In this document: in pieces, positions 1 through 8,130 of the stretch
Layout: each line of letters begins with the position of its first letter
Numbering within the stretch: position 1 is the first letter of the stretch
NCBI RefSeq assembly: GCF_036543075.1
Contig: NZ_JAZHPF010000034.1
Location: 1 to 25,527, forward strand
Direction: 5' to 3'
DNA length: 25,527 nt
Origin: Deinococcus sp. YIM 134068
GTDB taxonomy: Bacteria; Deinococcota; Deinococci; Deinococcales; Deinococcaceae
Notes under the pieces: generated by a model
What the model saw: only the letters and a program-made list of their open reading frames with translations
What the model was told of the DNA's origin: nothing
The model's database searches: none
Made by a program: the position numbers and the translations under genes

Positions 1-152
1 AGGGTAAGCCTGACCCTGAGCCACTGAGCGGACGAAAACGCCCTCATACTGTACTACAAACAACGCTCGAAGTCGGCTGGCAGCTCGTTTTTCGTTCGCC
101 CTCATAAAATCTGTCAGGCCGTCAGGGCGCGGTAGACCATGAATCGCCACGT
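1..152. other. leader-distal flank of array 1, no gene seen
   Basis: This short stretch lies beyond the leader-distal end of array 1. It has no convincing open frame and no clear degenerate terminal repeat. A 10-bp direct repeat, CGCCCTCATA, occurs at 39-48 and 97-106 with no evident role. Confidence 0.4.
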
Positions 153-1952
153 GTTTCAGTCCCCTACCGCTCGGGGAAGTCGATGTCGCCTATGTTTAGG
201 TCGCTCTCAAGCTCGGCGCGCGGCATGTTTCAGTCCCCTACCGCTCGGGGAAGTCGATGTCGCCGCGGTCGCGTGGAGCCGGTGAAGCCGCTGGACTGGT
301 TTCAGTCCCCTACCGCTCGGGGAAGTCGATGTCGCTCACCGCTGACGGGTGCGTGTTCCTCGCCCAAGGTGGTTTCAGTCCCCTACCGCTCGGGGAAGTC
401 GATGTCGCCTGGCCTGAGCGTCAAGGAAGCGTGCAAGAAAGTTCGGGTTTCAGTCCCCTACCGCTCGGGGAAGTCGATGTCGCACCTGCCCGTCGTCCAT
501 CCGTTCACCCTAACGCGAGTTTCAGTCCCCTACCGCTCGGGGAAGTCGATGTCGCGCGGGCCGCTGCGCGGCTCCAACGACTGGCAGACCGTTTCAGTCC
601 CCTACCGCTCGGGGAAGTCGATGTCGCAGTTAGCTATAAACTCCAATCATGCGAACCGTAGTGTTTCAGTCCCCTACCGCTCGGGGAAGTCGATGTCGCC
701 CGTCGGCGTCGGCATCCTGCCCACGGCCTACATGGTGTTTCAGTCCCCTACCGCTCGGGGAAGTCGATGTCGCCTGCGCGGCCTCCTGCACCATCCCCCT
801 CGTCGGCTCAGTTTCAGTCCCCTACCGCTCGGGGAAGTCGATGTCGCAGTTCCTCGCTGCAATGGAAACCGTGTCGCCTTATTGTTTCAGTCCCCTACCG
901 CTCGGGGAAGTCGATGTCGCTTGGCCTTGCTAGAGGTGAGATGGACCTCTACCTCATGTTTCAGTCCCCTACCGCTCGGGGAAGTCGATGTCGCTCTTCC
1001 TCCTGCGCCTCTTCCTTCTTTTTCTTGGGGGGGTTTCAGTCCCCTACCGCTCGGGGAAGTCGATGTCGCTGCTCATCGTGGCCGTGCTGATCGGCGGCAG
1101 GAACGCGTTTCAGTCCCCTACCGCTCGGGGAAGTCGATGTCGCCCGTGAGCTACTCCCACCCGCGATCTCCCTGCCACTGTTTCAGTCCCCTACCGCTCG
1201 GGGAAGTCGATGTCGCGCGCTGTTGTAGTTCCACAAGCTGCCGAAGAAGCCGACGTTTCAGTCCCCTACCGCTCGGGGAAGTCGATGTCGCTTACCCATC
1301 CCGCCCACCCCCCTGCCTGAATCGCGCGTTTCAGTCCCCTACCGCTCGGGGAAGTCGATGTCGCACGGTTGAGCTGGCCGAGGACCTGCTCGCACTCCAG
1401 TTTCAGTCCCCTACCGCTCGGGGAAGTCGATGTCGCCCCATTCCACTCACGGGCCAACGCCTCCACCATCTCGGGTTTCAGTCCCCTACCGCTCGGGGAA
1501 GTCGATGTCGCCCGCCCTCCGCTCCATCATTGACAACCTGATGATTTCGTTTCAGTCCCCTACCGCTCGGGGAAGTCGATGTCGCGCGGCGTAGCTCGCG
1601 CCTGCCGACGAGGGACCGGGTTTCAGTCCCCTACCGCTCGGGGAAGTCGATGTCGCCCCTAATGTCTTGTCTGCAAACTCAGTGATGAAGTAGAGTTTCA
1701 GTCCCCTACCGCTCGGGGAAGTCGATGTCGCGCCGGGGATGTGGTCCTCGGGCGAATCACTCTTGATGTTTCAGTCCCCTACCGCTCGGGGAAGTCGATG
1801 TCGCCTGAGGCAACGGTCAGCTCCTACCTCGGGAGCAAAACGTTTCAGTCCCCTACCGCTCGGGGAAGTCGATGTCGCCCATATGCGGGTTTGGGCGGTT
1901 GAGGAGCTGCTGAGCGTTTCAGTCCCCTACCGCTCGGGGAAGTCGATGTCGC
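153..1952 (-). CRISPR. CRISPR array 1, 25 repeats and 24 spacers, type I-B
   Basis: The 37-bp repeat starts at 153, 227, 299, 372, 447, 519 and so on to 1916, with spacers of 34-38 bp. On the minus strand it begins GCGACATCGACTTCCCC and ends GGGGACTGAAAC. The ACTGAAAC end is the usual 8-nt crRNA 5' handle in Cas6-processed type I arrays, so transcription runs leftward from the leader at 1953-2218. A TCCCC/GGGGA stem with an 8-nt loop sits directly before the handle, as expected of a Cas6 substrate. The last 30 nt match the array 2 repeat exactly and only the first 7 nt differ, so one Cas6 should process both arrays. The leader-distal repeat (153-189) is not degenerate. All repeats looked identical by eye. 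Confidence 0.98.
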
Positions 1953-2025
1953 AGCGTATTCTACGCCCTTTTTGCCCAATTCGCTTTCCTGTCATACAGC
2001 CCGGCGCGCGGTGGCGTCGGCTTCT

Positions 2026-2052
2026 AGTGTACTTCCTCTCGTCCCTTCGCAA
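2026..2052 (-). promoter_or_regulatory. putative pre-crRNA promoter, array 1
   Basis: On the minus strand, TTGCGA (2052-2047) is followed after 15 bp by TACACT (2031-2026). The TACACT box ends 73 bp before the first repeat. A TTGCGG/TACAAT pair lies at almost the same distance (72 bp) in the array 2 leader. The spacing is a little short for a sigma-70 type promoter; conservation between the leaders is the main support. Confidence 0.5.
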
Positions 2053-2079
2053 CTTACCCTTGCCGCAGATTGGATCGTA

Positions 2080-2183
2080 ATTTGCGAAGCGTCCTGGACA
2101 ATCCTTCGCTCAAGGCGCTTCCCACCATTCACGGCTGGCATCCACCCAAGTACCTTTTTTATCGTTCCCAACGCTTCGCAAAT
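2080..2183. repeat. paired 13-bp inverted boxes in leader 1
   Basis: ATTTGCGAAGCGT at 2080-2092 and its exact reverse complement ACGCTTCGCAAAT at 2171-2183 have centres 91 bp apart. The proximal box is 127 bp from the array. The other leader has an equivalent pair with 90-bp spacing at 125 bp from its array. This looks like a regulator-binding pair or a large stem-loop; the binding protein is unknown, and the WYL protein encoded beside leader 2 is one candidate. Confidence 0.8.
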
Positions 2184-2218
2184 CGGGCCAGCTTTCACGC
2201 AGATGGAGGCCTTGCGGC

Positions 2219-2797
2219 TCACAGCGTATCCCCGCAGAAGTTCCGCAGCTCGCACTCCAGGCACTTGTTCACCTGGGCGGTCGGCGGCGGGCAGCGTTCA
2301 GCCTCAATGAAGTCGCGGATCGTACGGATAGCGGCCAGCGTCCGGTTCCGCAACCGGGTGTCGAAGGGGATCAGGTGCGTCTGGCGCGTGCGGCTGCTGT
2401 GCCAGTACCCGTGTGGGCAGTGCAGGCCGAGGGCATCCTCCACGAGCAGGCCGTAGGCGCAGAGTTGAAGCTTGTGCCCTGGGTCGGGCGGGCGCTGACT
2501 GTGCTTGAACTCCACCGGGTAGGCCTGCTCGCCCGCCACGATGAGGAGATCGAGTTCCCCGTTCAGGCCCAGCCGCTCGCTGGTGAGGCGCACGTCATAC
2601 CGCCGCTCGCCCTCCGTGAGGTCATACCGGCTGAGGGTGCGGCGGCGCTCACGCTCGCCCTCCTGCTGATGACGCTCGCGCCCGTGGGTCATGAGGACGG
2701 TCTCCCGCCGCTTGACGGGCGTGCAGCGCGCGAAAAAGACGACACGCGGGCAGTAATGATGCTGGCGCAACTCGGTGGGTGTGACCAGGGTGCTCAT
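2219..2797 (-). CDS. cas4: CRISPR-associated exonuclease Cas4
   Basis: This 192-aa PD-(D/E)XK, RecB-family nuclease acts with Cas1-Cas2 in adaptation, trimming prespacers and selecting the PAM. The nuclease core is visible: Asp83 in GELDLL, Glu96 and Lys98 in PVEFKHS, and the QLCAY (QxxxY) motif at 111-115. Four cysteines expected to hold the iron-sulfur cluster are present: Cys16 in HHYCPR, then Cys179, Cys182 and Cys188 near the C-terminus. Its ATG overlaps the cas2 stop codon (ATGA), indicating translational coupling. It is the last gene of the operon and abuts the array 1 leader. It follows cas2 here, whereas many I-B loci place cas4 before cas1. Confidence 0.96.
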   Translation of the reverse strand: MSTLVTPTELRQHHYCPRVVFFARCTPVKRRETVLMTHGRERHQQEGERERRRTLSRYDLTEGERRYDVRLTSERLGLNGELDLLIVAGEQAYPVEFKHSQRPPDPGHKLQLCAYGLLVEDALGLHCPHGYWHSSRTRQTHLIPFDTRLRNRTLAAIRTIRDFIEAERCPPPTAQVNKCLECELRNFCGDTL

Positions 2798-3090
2798 TCG
2801 TCCTCGTCTCCCTGCTGGTGGATGGTCGTGGCGTCGTCAAGCTGGGCCTGTTCCAGCACGAGGATGGTGATGTGGCCGCTCGCAGGGCCGAGGGCTTTTT
2901 CCAGCCGGGTCTCCAGTTCGCGCCGGGCCGTTCGGGTCAGCTTCCCCTGATAGGCGCTGTACTGGAGGCGGGCGAGGCCGTAGTCCTTGCAGGCGTTCAT
3001 CACCCGCGTGCGCCGTTTGTCGTCGGGCACGTCATAGAGGACGAGCGTGGGCTGGCCGGGCTTGCGGGGGTCCTGGAGGAGACGCGGCAC
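2794..3090 (-). CDS. cas2: CRISPR-associated protein Cas2
   Basis: This 98-aa protein is the structural partner of Cas1 in the spacer-integration complex. The ferredoxin-like first strand LVLYDVPDDKRR carries the conserved Asp20, followed by the GLARLQYSAYQG segment typical of Cas2. The ATG lies a few bases after the cas1 stop, and the stop overlaps the cas4 start, so cas1-cas2-cas4 form one tight adaptation module. The last 25 or so residues are acidic and polar and probably form the flexible tail that contacts Cas1. Length is normal for the family. Confidence 0.96.
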   Translation of the reverse strand: MPRLLQDPRKPGQPTLVLYDVPDDKRRTRVMNACKDYGLARLQYSAYQGKLTRTARRELETRLEKALGPASGHITILVLEQAQLDDATTIHQQGDEDE

Positions 3091-3094
3091 AGCC

Positions 3095-4105
3095 TCACCA
3101 CCCCGCGACGAAGACGGGGTATTCGCCCTCGCCGCGCAGGAAGGTGGCGAGGCTGCGGGCCTGCCTCACCATGATGTTGCCGAGGCGGTAGCGTTTGCCC
3201 CCGTGTGTGTCGCGGGCGTCTAGGCGGTCGTGAACACCCTGCACGATGCGCTTGCGGGTCTCGGGACTGAGCTTGCCGTGCTCGTCCGTTTCGGGCCTCC
3301 ACCCCCGCCCCAGGCTGGCGATCACGGCGCGGTCCACCACGCTCGCACGGAAGCCCTCCACGAAGTCGAGGACCAGGCTGGGTTTACCGGGCCGGTCGGT
3401 GTGCAGGAAGCCCGCGAAGGGTTCCAGCCCGGCGGTGGCGAGGACCCCCGCCGCCTTCGCATACAGGATGCCGTACCCGTAGTTCAGAGTCATGTTCGCG
3501 GGGTCGGTCGCGCCGCGCCCCAGCCGTCCGGGAAAGGCCAGGTCCCCCGGCAGCATGGCGGCCACCGCCCCCCAGTACGCCACCCCACCCCGGCCCTCGA
3601 TGCCGAGCAGCACGTCCCGCACCTCGTCGATGCACCCACCCTGCACGCCGTCCAATTCGGCCTCCAGCGCGGTGAGTCTCGGAAGGGCGGCCTGGATCGC
3701 CCCGAACGCCTGCGGGTCGGCCTCGCGGCGATACTTGCCGAAGTACTTGAGGAGGCTCGCCTGATTGCGGAGCCGGGCGCGGATGGCGTGCCGGGCGACC
3801 TCGATGCCCTGCGGGGTCAGGTACGCCTCCATCTGCGCGCGGCGGGTGCTGACCGTGCCGACGAGGTACGGGCTGCTGAACTTGGCGTAGGGGGACCCCA
3901 GCCCGTCCACGAGGTCGATCTGCACCCCGAACTTCGCACAGGCACGGACGGCCTCGGCGCTGAGGGTGCAGGCGGTGGTGGTGACGGTGACGCCCTCCAG
4001 GTCACGCAGGGCGACCTCCTGCGTCTCCTGCTGCGGGTGACGAAGCTGGAGGCGTTCGCCGCGCAGGGCCAGAAAGGTGCCACGCTCCGAGATCACAAGG
4101 TTCAT
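3095..4105 (-). CDS. cas1: CRISPR integrase Cas1
   Basis: This 336-aa protein is the metal-dependent integrase that inserts prespacers at the leader-repeat junction. The three catalytic residues are visible: Glu170 in LLGIEGRGG, His235 in AGFLHTDRPG and Glu250 in LDFVEGFR. The N-terminal beta domain and helical C-terminal domain have typical lengths. The start is the ATG at 4105 (MNLVISERG). The 47 bp covering this start and the preceding junction are 79% identical to the junction upstream of the neighbouring RNase H-like gene. No strong Shine-Dalgarno sequence is visible, so translation may depend on coupling. Confidence 0.97.
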   Translation of the reverse strand: MNLVISERGTFLALRGERLQLRHPQQETQEVALRDLEGVTVTTTACTLSAEAVRACAKFGVQIDLVDGLGSPYAKFSSPYLVGTVSTRRAQMEAYLTPQGIEVARHAIRARLRNQASLLKYFGKYRREADPQAFGAIQAALPRLTALEAELDGVQGGCIDEVRDVLLGIEGRGGVAYWGAVAAMLPGDLAFPGRLGRGATDPANMTLNYGYGILYAKAAGVLATAGLEPFAGFLHTDRPGKPSLVLDFVEGFRASVVDRAVIASLGRGWRPETDEHGKLSPETRKRIVQGVHDRLDARDTHGGKRYRLGNIMVRQARSLATFLRGEGEYPVFVAGW

Positions 4106-4147
4106 GCCGGGAGGGTGGCATGGGGAGGCGTCACCCAGTGACGCTCA
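4101..4147 (-). repeat. 47-bp direct repeat B, RNase H-like gene/cas1 junction
   Basis: Read on the minus strand, this segment runs from TGAGCGTCACTGGG through TGACGCCTCCCCATG to GGCATGAA, the start of cas1. It matches 4861-4907 at 37 of 47 positions without gaps, including an uninterrupted 15-bp core. It covers the last codons and stop of the RNase H-like gene and the first bases of cas1. Confidence 0.85.
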
Positions 4148-4865
4148 GAAAACTGGGCCTGTCCTTCTTCCAGACCTGGATGTCGCTGTTTTTCTCCGCC
4201 AGTATCTTCAAAGCTCGTTCGGCCCGCTTCCTGACCTGGGACCCCCCCGTTCTCGGGTCGTGCCAGTAGGCCCAGGCCACCGGCATCAGGCCCCTGACCA
4301 GGGCGATCACATCCGCCGGAAGCCGCTCCGCGAGGTCACAGACCGCGTAGAACCCGGCTGGGGCCTCGTAGACGTGGCGAAACTCCACCCCGTCCCCGCG
4401 CACCCGCACCAGTGGCCCCTTGACCTGAAGTTCGTACGGCCTGCGGGGGCGGTCTTCCAGGCTGCGGTAGCGGGACAGGGCAGGCCAGTGGGCGCGGTTC
4501 TCCGCCGAGGTGACCTTTACCAGGTTCAGCTCGATGCCCCGCACCCCCGCCAGGGCCAGAATGCGCTCGCCCAGGCCCATAAAGGCGGCCCCGTGCCCAT
4601 GCTGCCCCGTGAGCGCGTGAATCACGAACGCGCTGTCCACATGCAGCCGCAGCGGCAGGTGGGCGGGCGCGTGCAGCACGGCGAGTTCCGCCGCCAGCAG
4701 CTCCGCCTCGGCCACCGAGGTCACCGGCGCTTCCTGCACGACGCTCCCTTCGGGCAACACCGCCGCGAGAACCGCATGGCGGGCGTAGGGCTGCATACTC
4801 GCGTCGCTGTACGCCCAGTTGACAGACGGCTCATCGGGCAGCGGGAGTGGCACGGCGGCGTTCAT
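4131..4865 (-). CDS. RNase H-like protein inside the cas operon
   Basis: This 244-aa protein is not a standard Cas protein. Its N-terminal 135 residues read as an RNase HI-type fold: Asp21 in WAYSDAS, Glu55 in AEAELLAAELAVL, Asp77 in RLHVDSAF, and ENRAHWPALS at 122-131 where RNase HI has NxxAD. The fourth carboxylate is thus probably His126. Position 134 tolerates His substitution in E. coli RNase HI as I recall, so activity is possible but unproven. The C-terminal 110 residues match nothing I recognise. It is 39 bp after cas3 and 25 bp before cas1, flanked by 47-bp direct repeats, so it is probably a cassette added to the operon. Plausible roles are RNA-DNA hybrid processing during interference or adaptation; both are inference. 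Confidence 0.72.
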   Translation of the reverse strand: MNAAVPLPLPDEPSVNWAYSDASMQPYARHAVLAAVLPEGSVVQEAPVTSVAEAELLAAELAVLHAPAHLPLRLHVDSAFVIHALTGQHGHGAAFMGLGERILALAGVRGIELNLVKVTSAENRAHWPALSRYRSLEDRPRRPYELQVKGPLVRVRGDGVEFRHVYEAPAGFYAVCDLAERLPADVIALVRGLMPVAWAYWHDPRTGGSQVRKRAERALKILAEKNSDIQVWKKDRPSFLSVTG

Positions 4866-4907
4866 ACGGGAAGAGTGACATGGGGAGGCGTCATTGGGTG
4901 ATGCTCA
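4861..4907 (-). repeat. 47-bp direct repeat A, cas3/RNase H-like gene junction
   Basis: Read on the minus strand, this segment runs from TGAGCATCACCCAA through TGACGCCTCCCCATG to CGTATGAA, the start of the RNase H-like gene. It shares 37 of 47 positions with 4101-4147. It begins with the cas3 stop codon. Recombination between the two copies would delete the RNase H-like gene and rejoin cas3 to cas1. Confidence 0.85.
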
Positions 4908-7349
4908 GTATTCTCCCCACCCGTCGCTCGTCTTCGGCTTTTCCTGCGGCTTTTGCAGGAGCAGACCCAGCGTGTCGTCGTAAGGCAGGTCAGTGAGCCA
5001 CAGTTTCAGTTCGTCGTCCCAGCTCATCCATTCTTTGAACCGGTTTTTTTGCCGGGTACTGATGGACACCAGCAGGGAGCGGGCCTGAATGGGCGAAACG
5101 TCCTTCTCCTGCTCGTATTGAGCCTGAAACCTTTTCGGCAACACCTCAACGCCGTCGAACAGGTCTTCGAAGCTCTGGCGGAGGTCTGGTGAGCTGGAAA
5201 ACGGCTTCAGGTCGCGCATGAAGCGGAACACCTCGTCATAACCGCTTCTATACTTGCCTTGCAACTCTTCCAGATAGTCGCCCGCGTAGATGCGCTCCAG
5301 CCAGCCGCTCAGCAGGTCGTCGTGCAGTAGGCCGCCCGCTGCCACGCACTCGCGCAGGACTTCCAGGGTGCGTTCCACGAGCGTGTCCTCGTAGACGGAC
5401 TGTCCACTGGCAGGCTGGGCGAGGACGGTCACGGGGACGACCCTGACGGGATGACCCTCCAGGAACACGGTCTCGCCCTTCTCACCCCGCCGGTTCACCC
5501 GACCGAAGCGTTGAATCAGGGCTTCCAATGGAGCAGGTTCAGAGACGATGCCGTCGAAGTCGAGGTCGAGCGAGACCTCGATGACCTGCGTGGCGACGAC
5601 GGCGAGGGGCTGCCCACCCGTCCCCGCTTTCAACGCGCCCAGCACCTCCTCCTCTACCGCCCGGCGGCCCCGGCCATTCAGGCGACCGTGTAACAAACGC
5701 ACACGCGCTGGCCCCAGGCGACCTTGCAACTCCGCCATCACCCACTGCGCTTTCCGCACGGTGTTCACCGCCACCAGCATGCTCTCCCCGGCCCCCACGC
5801 GGGCGGCGATGTCGTCCAGCACGGTAGGGTCCTCCAGGCTGCCCTCCCGCAGTTCCAGGCGGTGGCGGCAGTTTTGCAGGGCGATGTCACGGGGGGCACT
5901 CCGGGCTTCCGCGTTCAGCAGACCTTCCAGCTTCTCGCGGAGCCACCCCGGCATGGTCGCCGTCATCACGCAGGCCCGCACGCCCCAACGCCCCACCAGG
6001 TCTTCCAGCAACGCCATGAACATGCCCAGGCGCTGCGGCTCGTAGGCGTGAAGCTCGTCCAGGATCAGGGCGCTGCCCGCCACGCTCGCCAGCACCGTCT
6101 CATATCCTGGCAGGCGGTACGCGGCCCGCAGAAGCTGGTAGGGCGTGACCACCGCCACCGCAGGCCCATACAGATGGTTGTAGTCGCTGATTCGCCGGGC
6201 CTCGCGGGTCAGGTCTTGCAGGGTGTCACCGTCACCCCTCCGCTCCACCGCCGACTGAAACAGCACTTGCAGCGCCCGTCCGTGCAGAATGGCGACTTCC
6301 GTGTTCAGGTCCCCGGCCAGCCGCCTCTGCATGGCGTTCAAACTGGCCTGATACGGCAGACTGTAGGTGACTCGGCACGGCCCCAGCTCCTGCTGCCGTG
6401 CCCAGGCCCAGAGCAGAGCCGCCTCGGTTTTCCCGCTCCCCGTGGGCGCAATCAGGATGAGGTGGCCCTGTCCGCCGGTCGTCTTGGCGGCGTCACGTTG
6501 ATGCGGCCTCAGCCCCCCGAACTCCTTGACCTTTTCCGGTGGAATTTTTGCCCGGATGATCTCCTCCAACCTCGTCATGTCGGGCAGGGCGTAGGGTTGC
6601 GGGATGCCTGCGTGGGCGCTGGCGAGGCGGTCCGCCTGTTGAATCAACCCGCGCAGGAGGATGGCCCAGGGGTAGTCTGCCCCGGTCAGCCCGCCCTCCC
6701 TCACGTCGCTGAAATGGGTGTACATCCAGAGGCTCTCGTCCAGCAGTTCCGCGAGGTCCTGTGGATTACCCGAACGCCTCTTCCCCACAGCAGCCGCACT
6801 GAAGCCAAGTTCCTCGCGCCACCCCTCCGGCGCGGTTTGCAGCCAGTTGCGAAGCGAGGCGACATCCTCCACGCGCAGTTGAGAGCGTAGGTTTTCAATC
6901 TGAGTGGGATTGGCCTCCTTGCTCGTTTCCAGAATGTACTGGTCGTGGATGACCCCGCTGTCGCGGTGGTGCGACACCACGGCCAGCGCGACGGCCTGCC
7001 GCGTTTCCTCGTCGGCCACGTCCGGCAGAAAGGCGAGGGACAGGACCTCGTGCCGATGCCCGAAGCGTTCGCCGCCGGGCTGGAGCATTTGCTGAAACCC
7101 CGTCGCCGCCTTCCCGAAGTCGTGGATCACGGCGGCCCAGAAGGCGACGTGCCAGAAGTCCGCGCGGCCCGCGATCTGGGCGATCCGGGGAGCGCGGTTC
7201 ATCAACCCGGCGAGGCGCTCCACCACGAGGCGCGTGTGTTGCTCCAGCGTTTCTTCCGGCTGGCCCCGCCTCGTCCCTCGGGCTTCCTGCTCGCTCTTGG
7301 CGAGGATGTGGGCGATGGCGGGGTCAGGCTGGAAGGTCAAGCGCCTCAC
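4905..7349 (-). CDS. cas3: CRISPR helicase-nuclease Cas3 with N-terminal HD domain
   Basis: This 814-aa effector is recruited by Cascade to nick, unwind and degrade target DNA. The HD nuclease domain (about 35-250) shows His38, His76-Asp77 in AVIHDFGK, His98/His100 and His127-His128 in VVSHHRD. The superfamily 2 helicase follows: Walker A APTGSGKTEA at 301-310, DELH at 431-434, a TATMP motif III, and a motif VI region ending IQRFGRVNRRGE. All expected catalytic motifs are present and the length suits a single-chain I-B Cas3. The GTG start (VRRLTFQPD) overlaps the cas5 end by 26 bp, implying coupling. The stop lies inside the 47-bp repeat that precedes the RNase H-like gene. Confidence 0.97.
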   Translation of the reverse strand: MRRLTFQPDPAIAHILAKSEQEARGTRRGQPEETLEQHTRLVVERLAGLMNRAPRIAQIAGRADFWHVAFWAAVIHDFGKAATGFQQMLQPGGERFGHRHEVLSLAFLPDVADEETRQAVALAVVSHHRDSGVIHDQYILETSKEANPTQIENLRSQLRVEDVASLRNWLQTAPEGWREELGFSAAAVGKRRSGNPQDLAELLDESLWMYTHFSDVREGGLTGADYPWAILLRGLIQQADRLASAHAGIPQPYALPDMTRLEEIIRAKIPPEKVKEFGGLRPHQRDAAKTTGGQGHLILIAPTGSGKTEAALLWAWARQQELGPCRVTYSLPYQASLNAMQRRLAGDLNTEVAILHGRALQVLFQSAVERRGDGDTLQDLTREARRISDYNHLYGPAVAVVTPYQLLRAAYRLPGYETVLASVAGSALILDELHAYEPQRLGMFMALLEDLVGRWGVRACVMTATMPGWLREKLEGLLNAEARSAPRDIALQNCRHRLELREGSLEDPTVLDDIAARVGAGESMLVAVNTVRKAQWVMAELQGRLGPARVRLLHGRLNGRGRRAVEEEVLGALKAGTGGQPLAVVATQVIEVSLDLDFDGIVSEPAPLEALIQRFGRVNRRGEKGETVFLEGHPVRVVPVTVLAQPASGQSVYEDTLVERTLEVLRECVAAGGLLHDDLLSGWLERIYAGDYLEELQGKYRSGYDEVFRFMRDLKPFSSSPDLRQSFEDLFDGVEVLPKRFQAQYEQEKDVSPIQARSLLVSISTRQKNRFKEWMSWDDELKLWLTDLPYDDTLGLLLQKPQEKPKTSDGWGEY

Positions 7350-8130
7350 CTTCCCCCCTCACGGTAAGCCACTCCAGCGCCCGCTGGCGGCCCCGGCGCT
7401 CCCGAGTGGTCGGGTCCACCCACACGCGGTAGCCCTGCGGCACGGCGCGAATGAGTTGCGGCTCCCGCCCCGACTCGCCGGGAAGCGGCAGAAACGCTCG
7501 GTTGTTCAGCGCCACATACCGCGCCCAGGTCACGCGCTGACGGTCTACGGGGTCGATGAGGCGGGGCATCAGCAGCCCCTGACCCAGCCCCACACGGGGC
7601 CGCCAGGGGTCAAAGGAAAGCAGCGTGTGGTCGAAATACCCCGCCGACCGCTCCTCCAGGTCCACGATTTCGACCCGCGTGTAAGCCGCCAAATCCTGCG
7701 AACGGCCCAGCAGCACGGGGAACACGGGGGTGCGGAAAGCGTCGTACCAGTCCGGCCTGTCGAGATAGAGCGTCAGGCGCGGTTGAAACAGCACCTCGCG
7801 CACCGTCGGACTCAGACCCGCCAGAATATTCGGCTCCGGCTGCCCCTGTTTCGCCTTACGCCCGTCACGTTCAATCAACCAGGTGTGTTCGTAATCGTCC
7901 ACGCTTCCCAGATGGGTGAACGAGTACGCGAACCGGAAACTGTCGGGCGCGGGGTACTCCCCCAACGTGCTGGCGATGTGGCCGTAGATGGTCGCAGGCG
8001 GTGGAAGCGGATAGCTCGGCTGCCGCCCGATCAGAATGTGGGGGTAGCGGAAGGAGGTCGTCACCCCCTCCAGTTCTATTTTCAAGGCGCGCACGGCTTC
8101 AATCCAGCCAGCCCACGCCGGCGTCGCCAC
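7324..8130 (-). CDS. cas5: type I-B Cascade subunit Cas5 (Cas5t)
   Basis: This 268-aa RAMP protein is expected to bind the 5' handle of the crRNA in Cascade. The family signature is near the N-terminus: ALKIELEGVTTSFRYPHIL followed by PLPPPATIYGHIAS. Since a separate Cas6 is encoded, it need not be a processing nuclease as Cas5 is in type I-C. The GTG at 8130 gives a 32-bp overlap with cas7. An internal GTG at 8094 (MRALKIELEG), placed 4 nt after the cas7 stop, is an equally credible start and fits the family N-terminus better. The 3' end overlaps cas3. Confidence 0.93.
   Translation of the reverse strand: MATPAWAGWIEAVRALKIELEGVTTSFRYPHILIGRQPSYPLPPPATIYGHIASTLGEYPAPDSFRFAYSFTHLGSVDDYEHTWLIERDGRKAKQGQPEPNILAGLSPTVREVLFQPRLTLYLDRPDWYDAFRTPVFPVLLGRSQDLAAYTRVEIVDLEERSAGYFDHTLLSFDPWRPRVGLGQGLLMPRLIDPVDRQRVTWARYVALNNRAFLPLPGESGREPQLIRAVPQGYRVWVDPTTRERRGRQRALEWLTVRGEGEALDLPA

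Larger units (their letters stand above)
1953..2218 (-). promoter_or_regulatory. leader of CRISPR array 1
   Basis: This gene-free 266-bp stretch lies between array 1 and the end of cas4. Read on the minus strand it matches the array 2 leader in order: a distal GATTTGCGAAGCGT box, an inverted copy 91 bp further on, a TTGCGA/TACACT promoter-like pair, GTATGACA about 45 bp before the array, and AAGGGCGTAGAATACGCT abutting the first repeat. The last element matches AAGGACGTAAAATAAGCG of the other leader at 14 of 18 positions. Such leader-end conservation is expected of Cas1-Cas2 integration sites. Confidence 0.85.

Noticed and set aside
60..84. Possible degenerate terminal repeat left of array 1 (ACGCTCGAAGTCGG resembles part of the repeat)
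   Set aside because: The similarity covers only about a dozen bases with a gap, and the spacing from the first repeat does not fit the array period well enough.
183..1541. Long open frames running through array 1 (and similar ones through array 2)
   Set aside because: They are made of CRISPR repeats, which lack stop codons in several frames; the apparent proteins only repeat translated repeat units.
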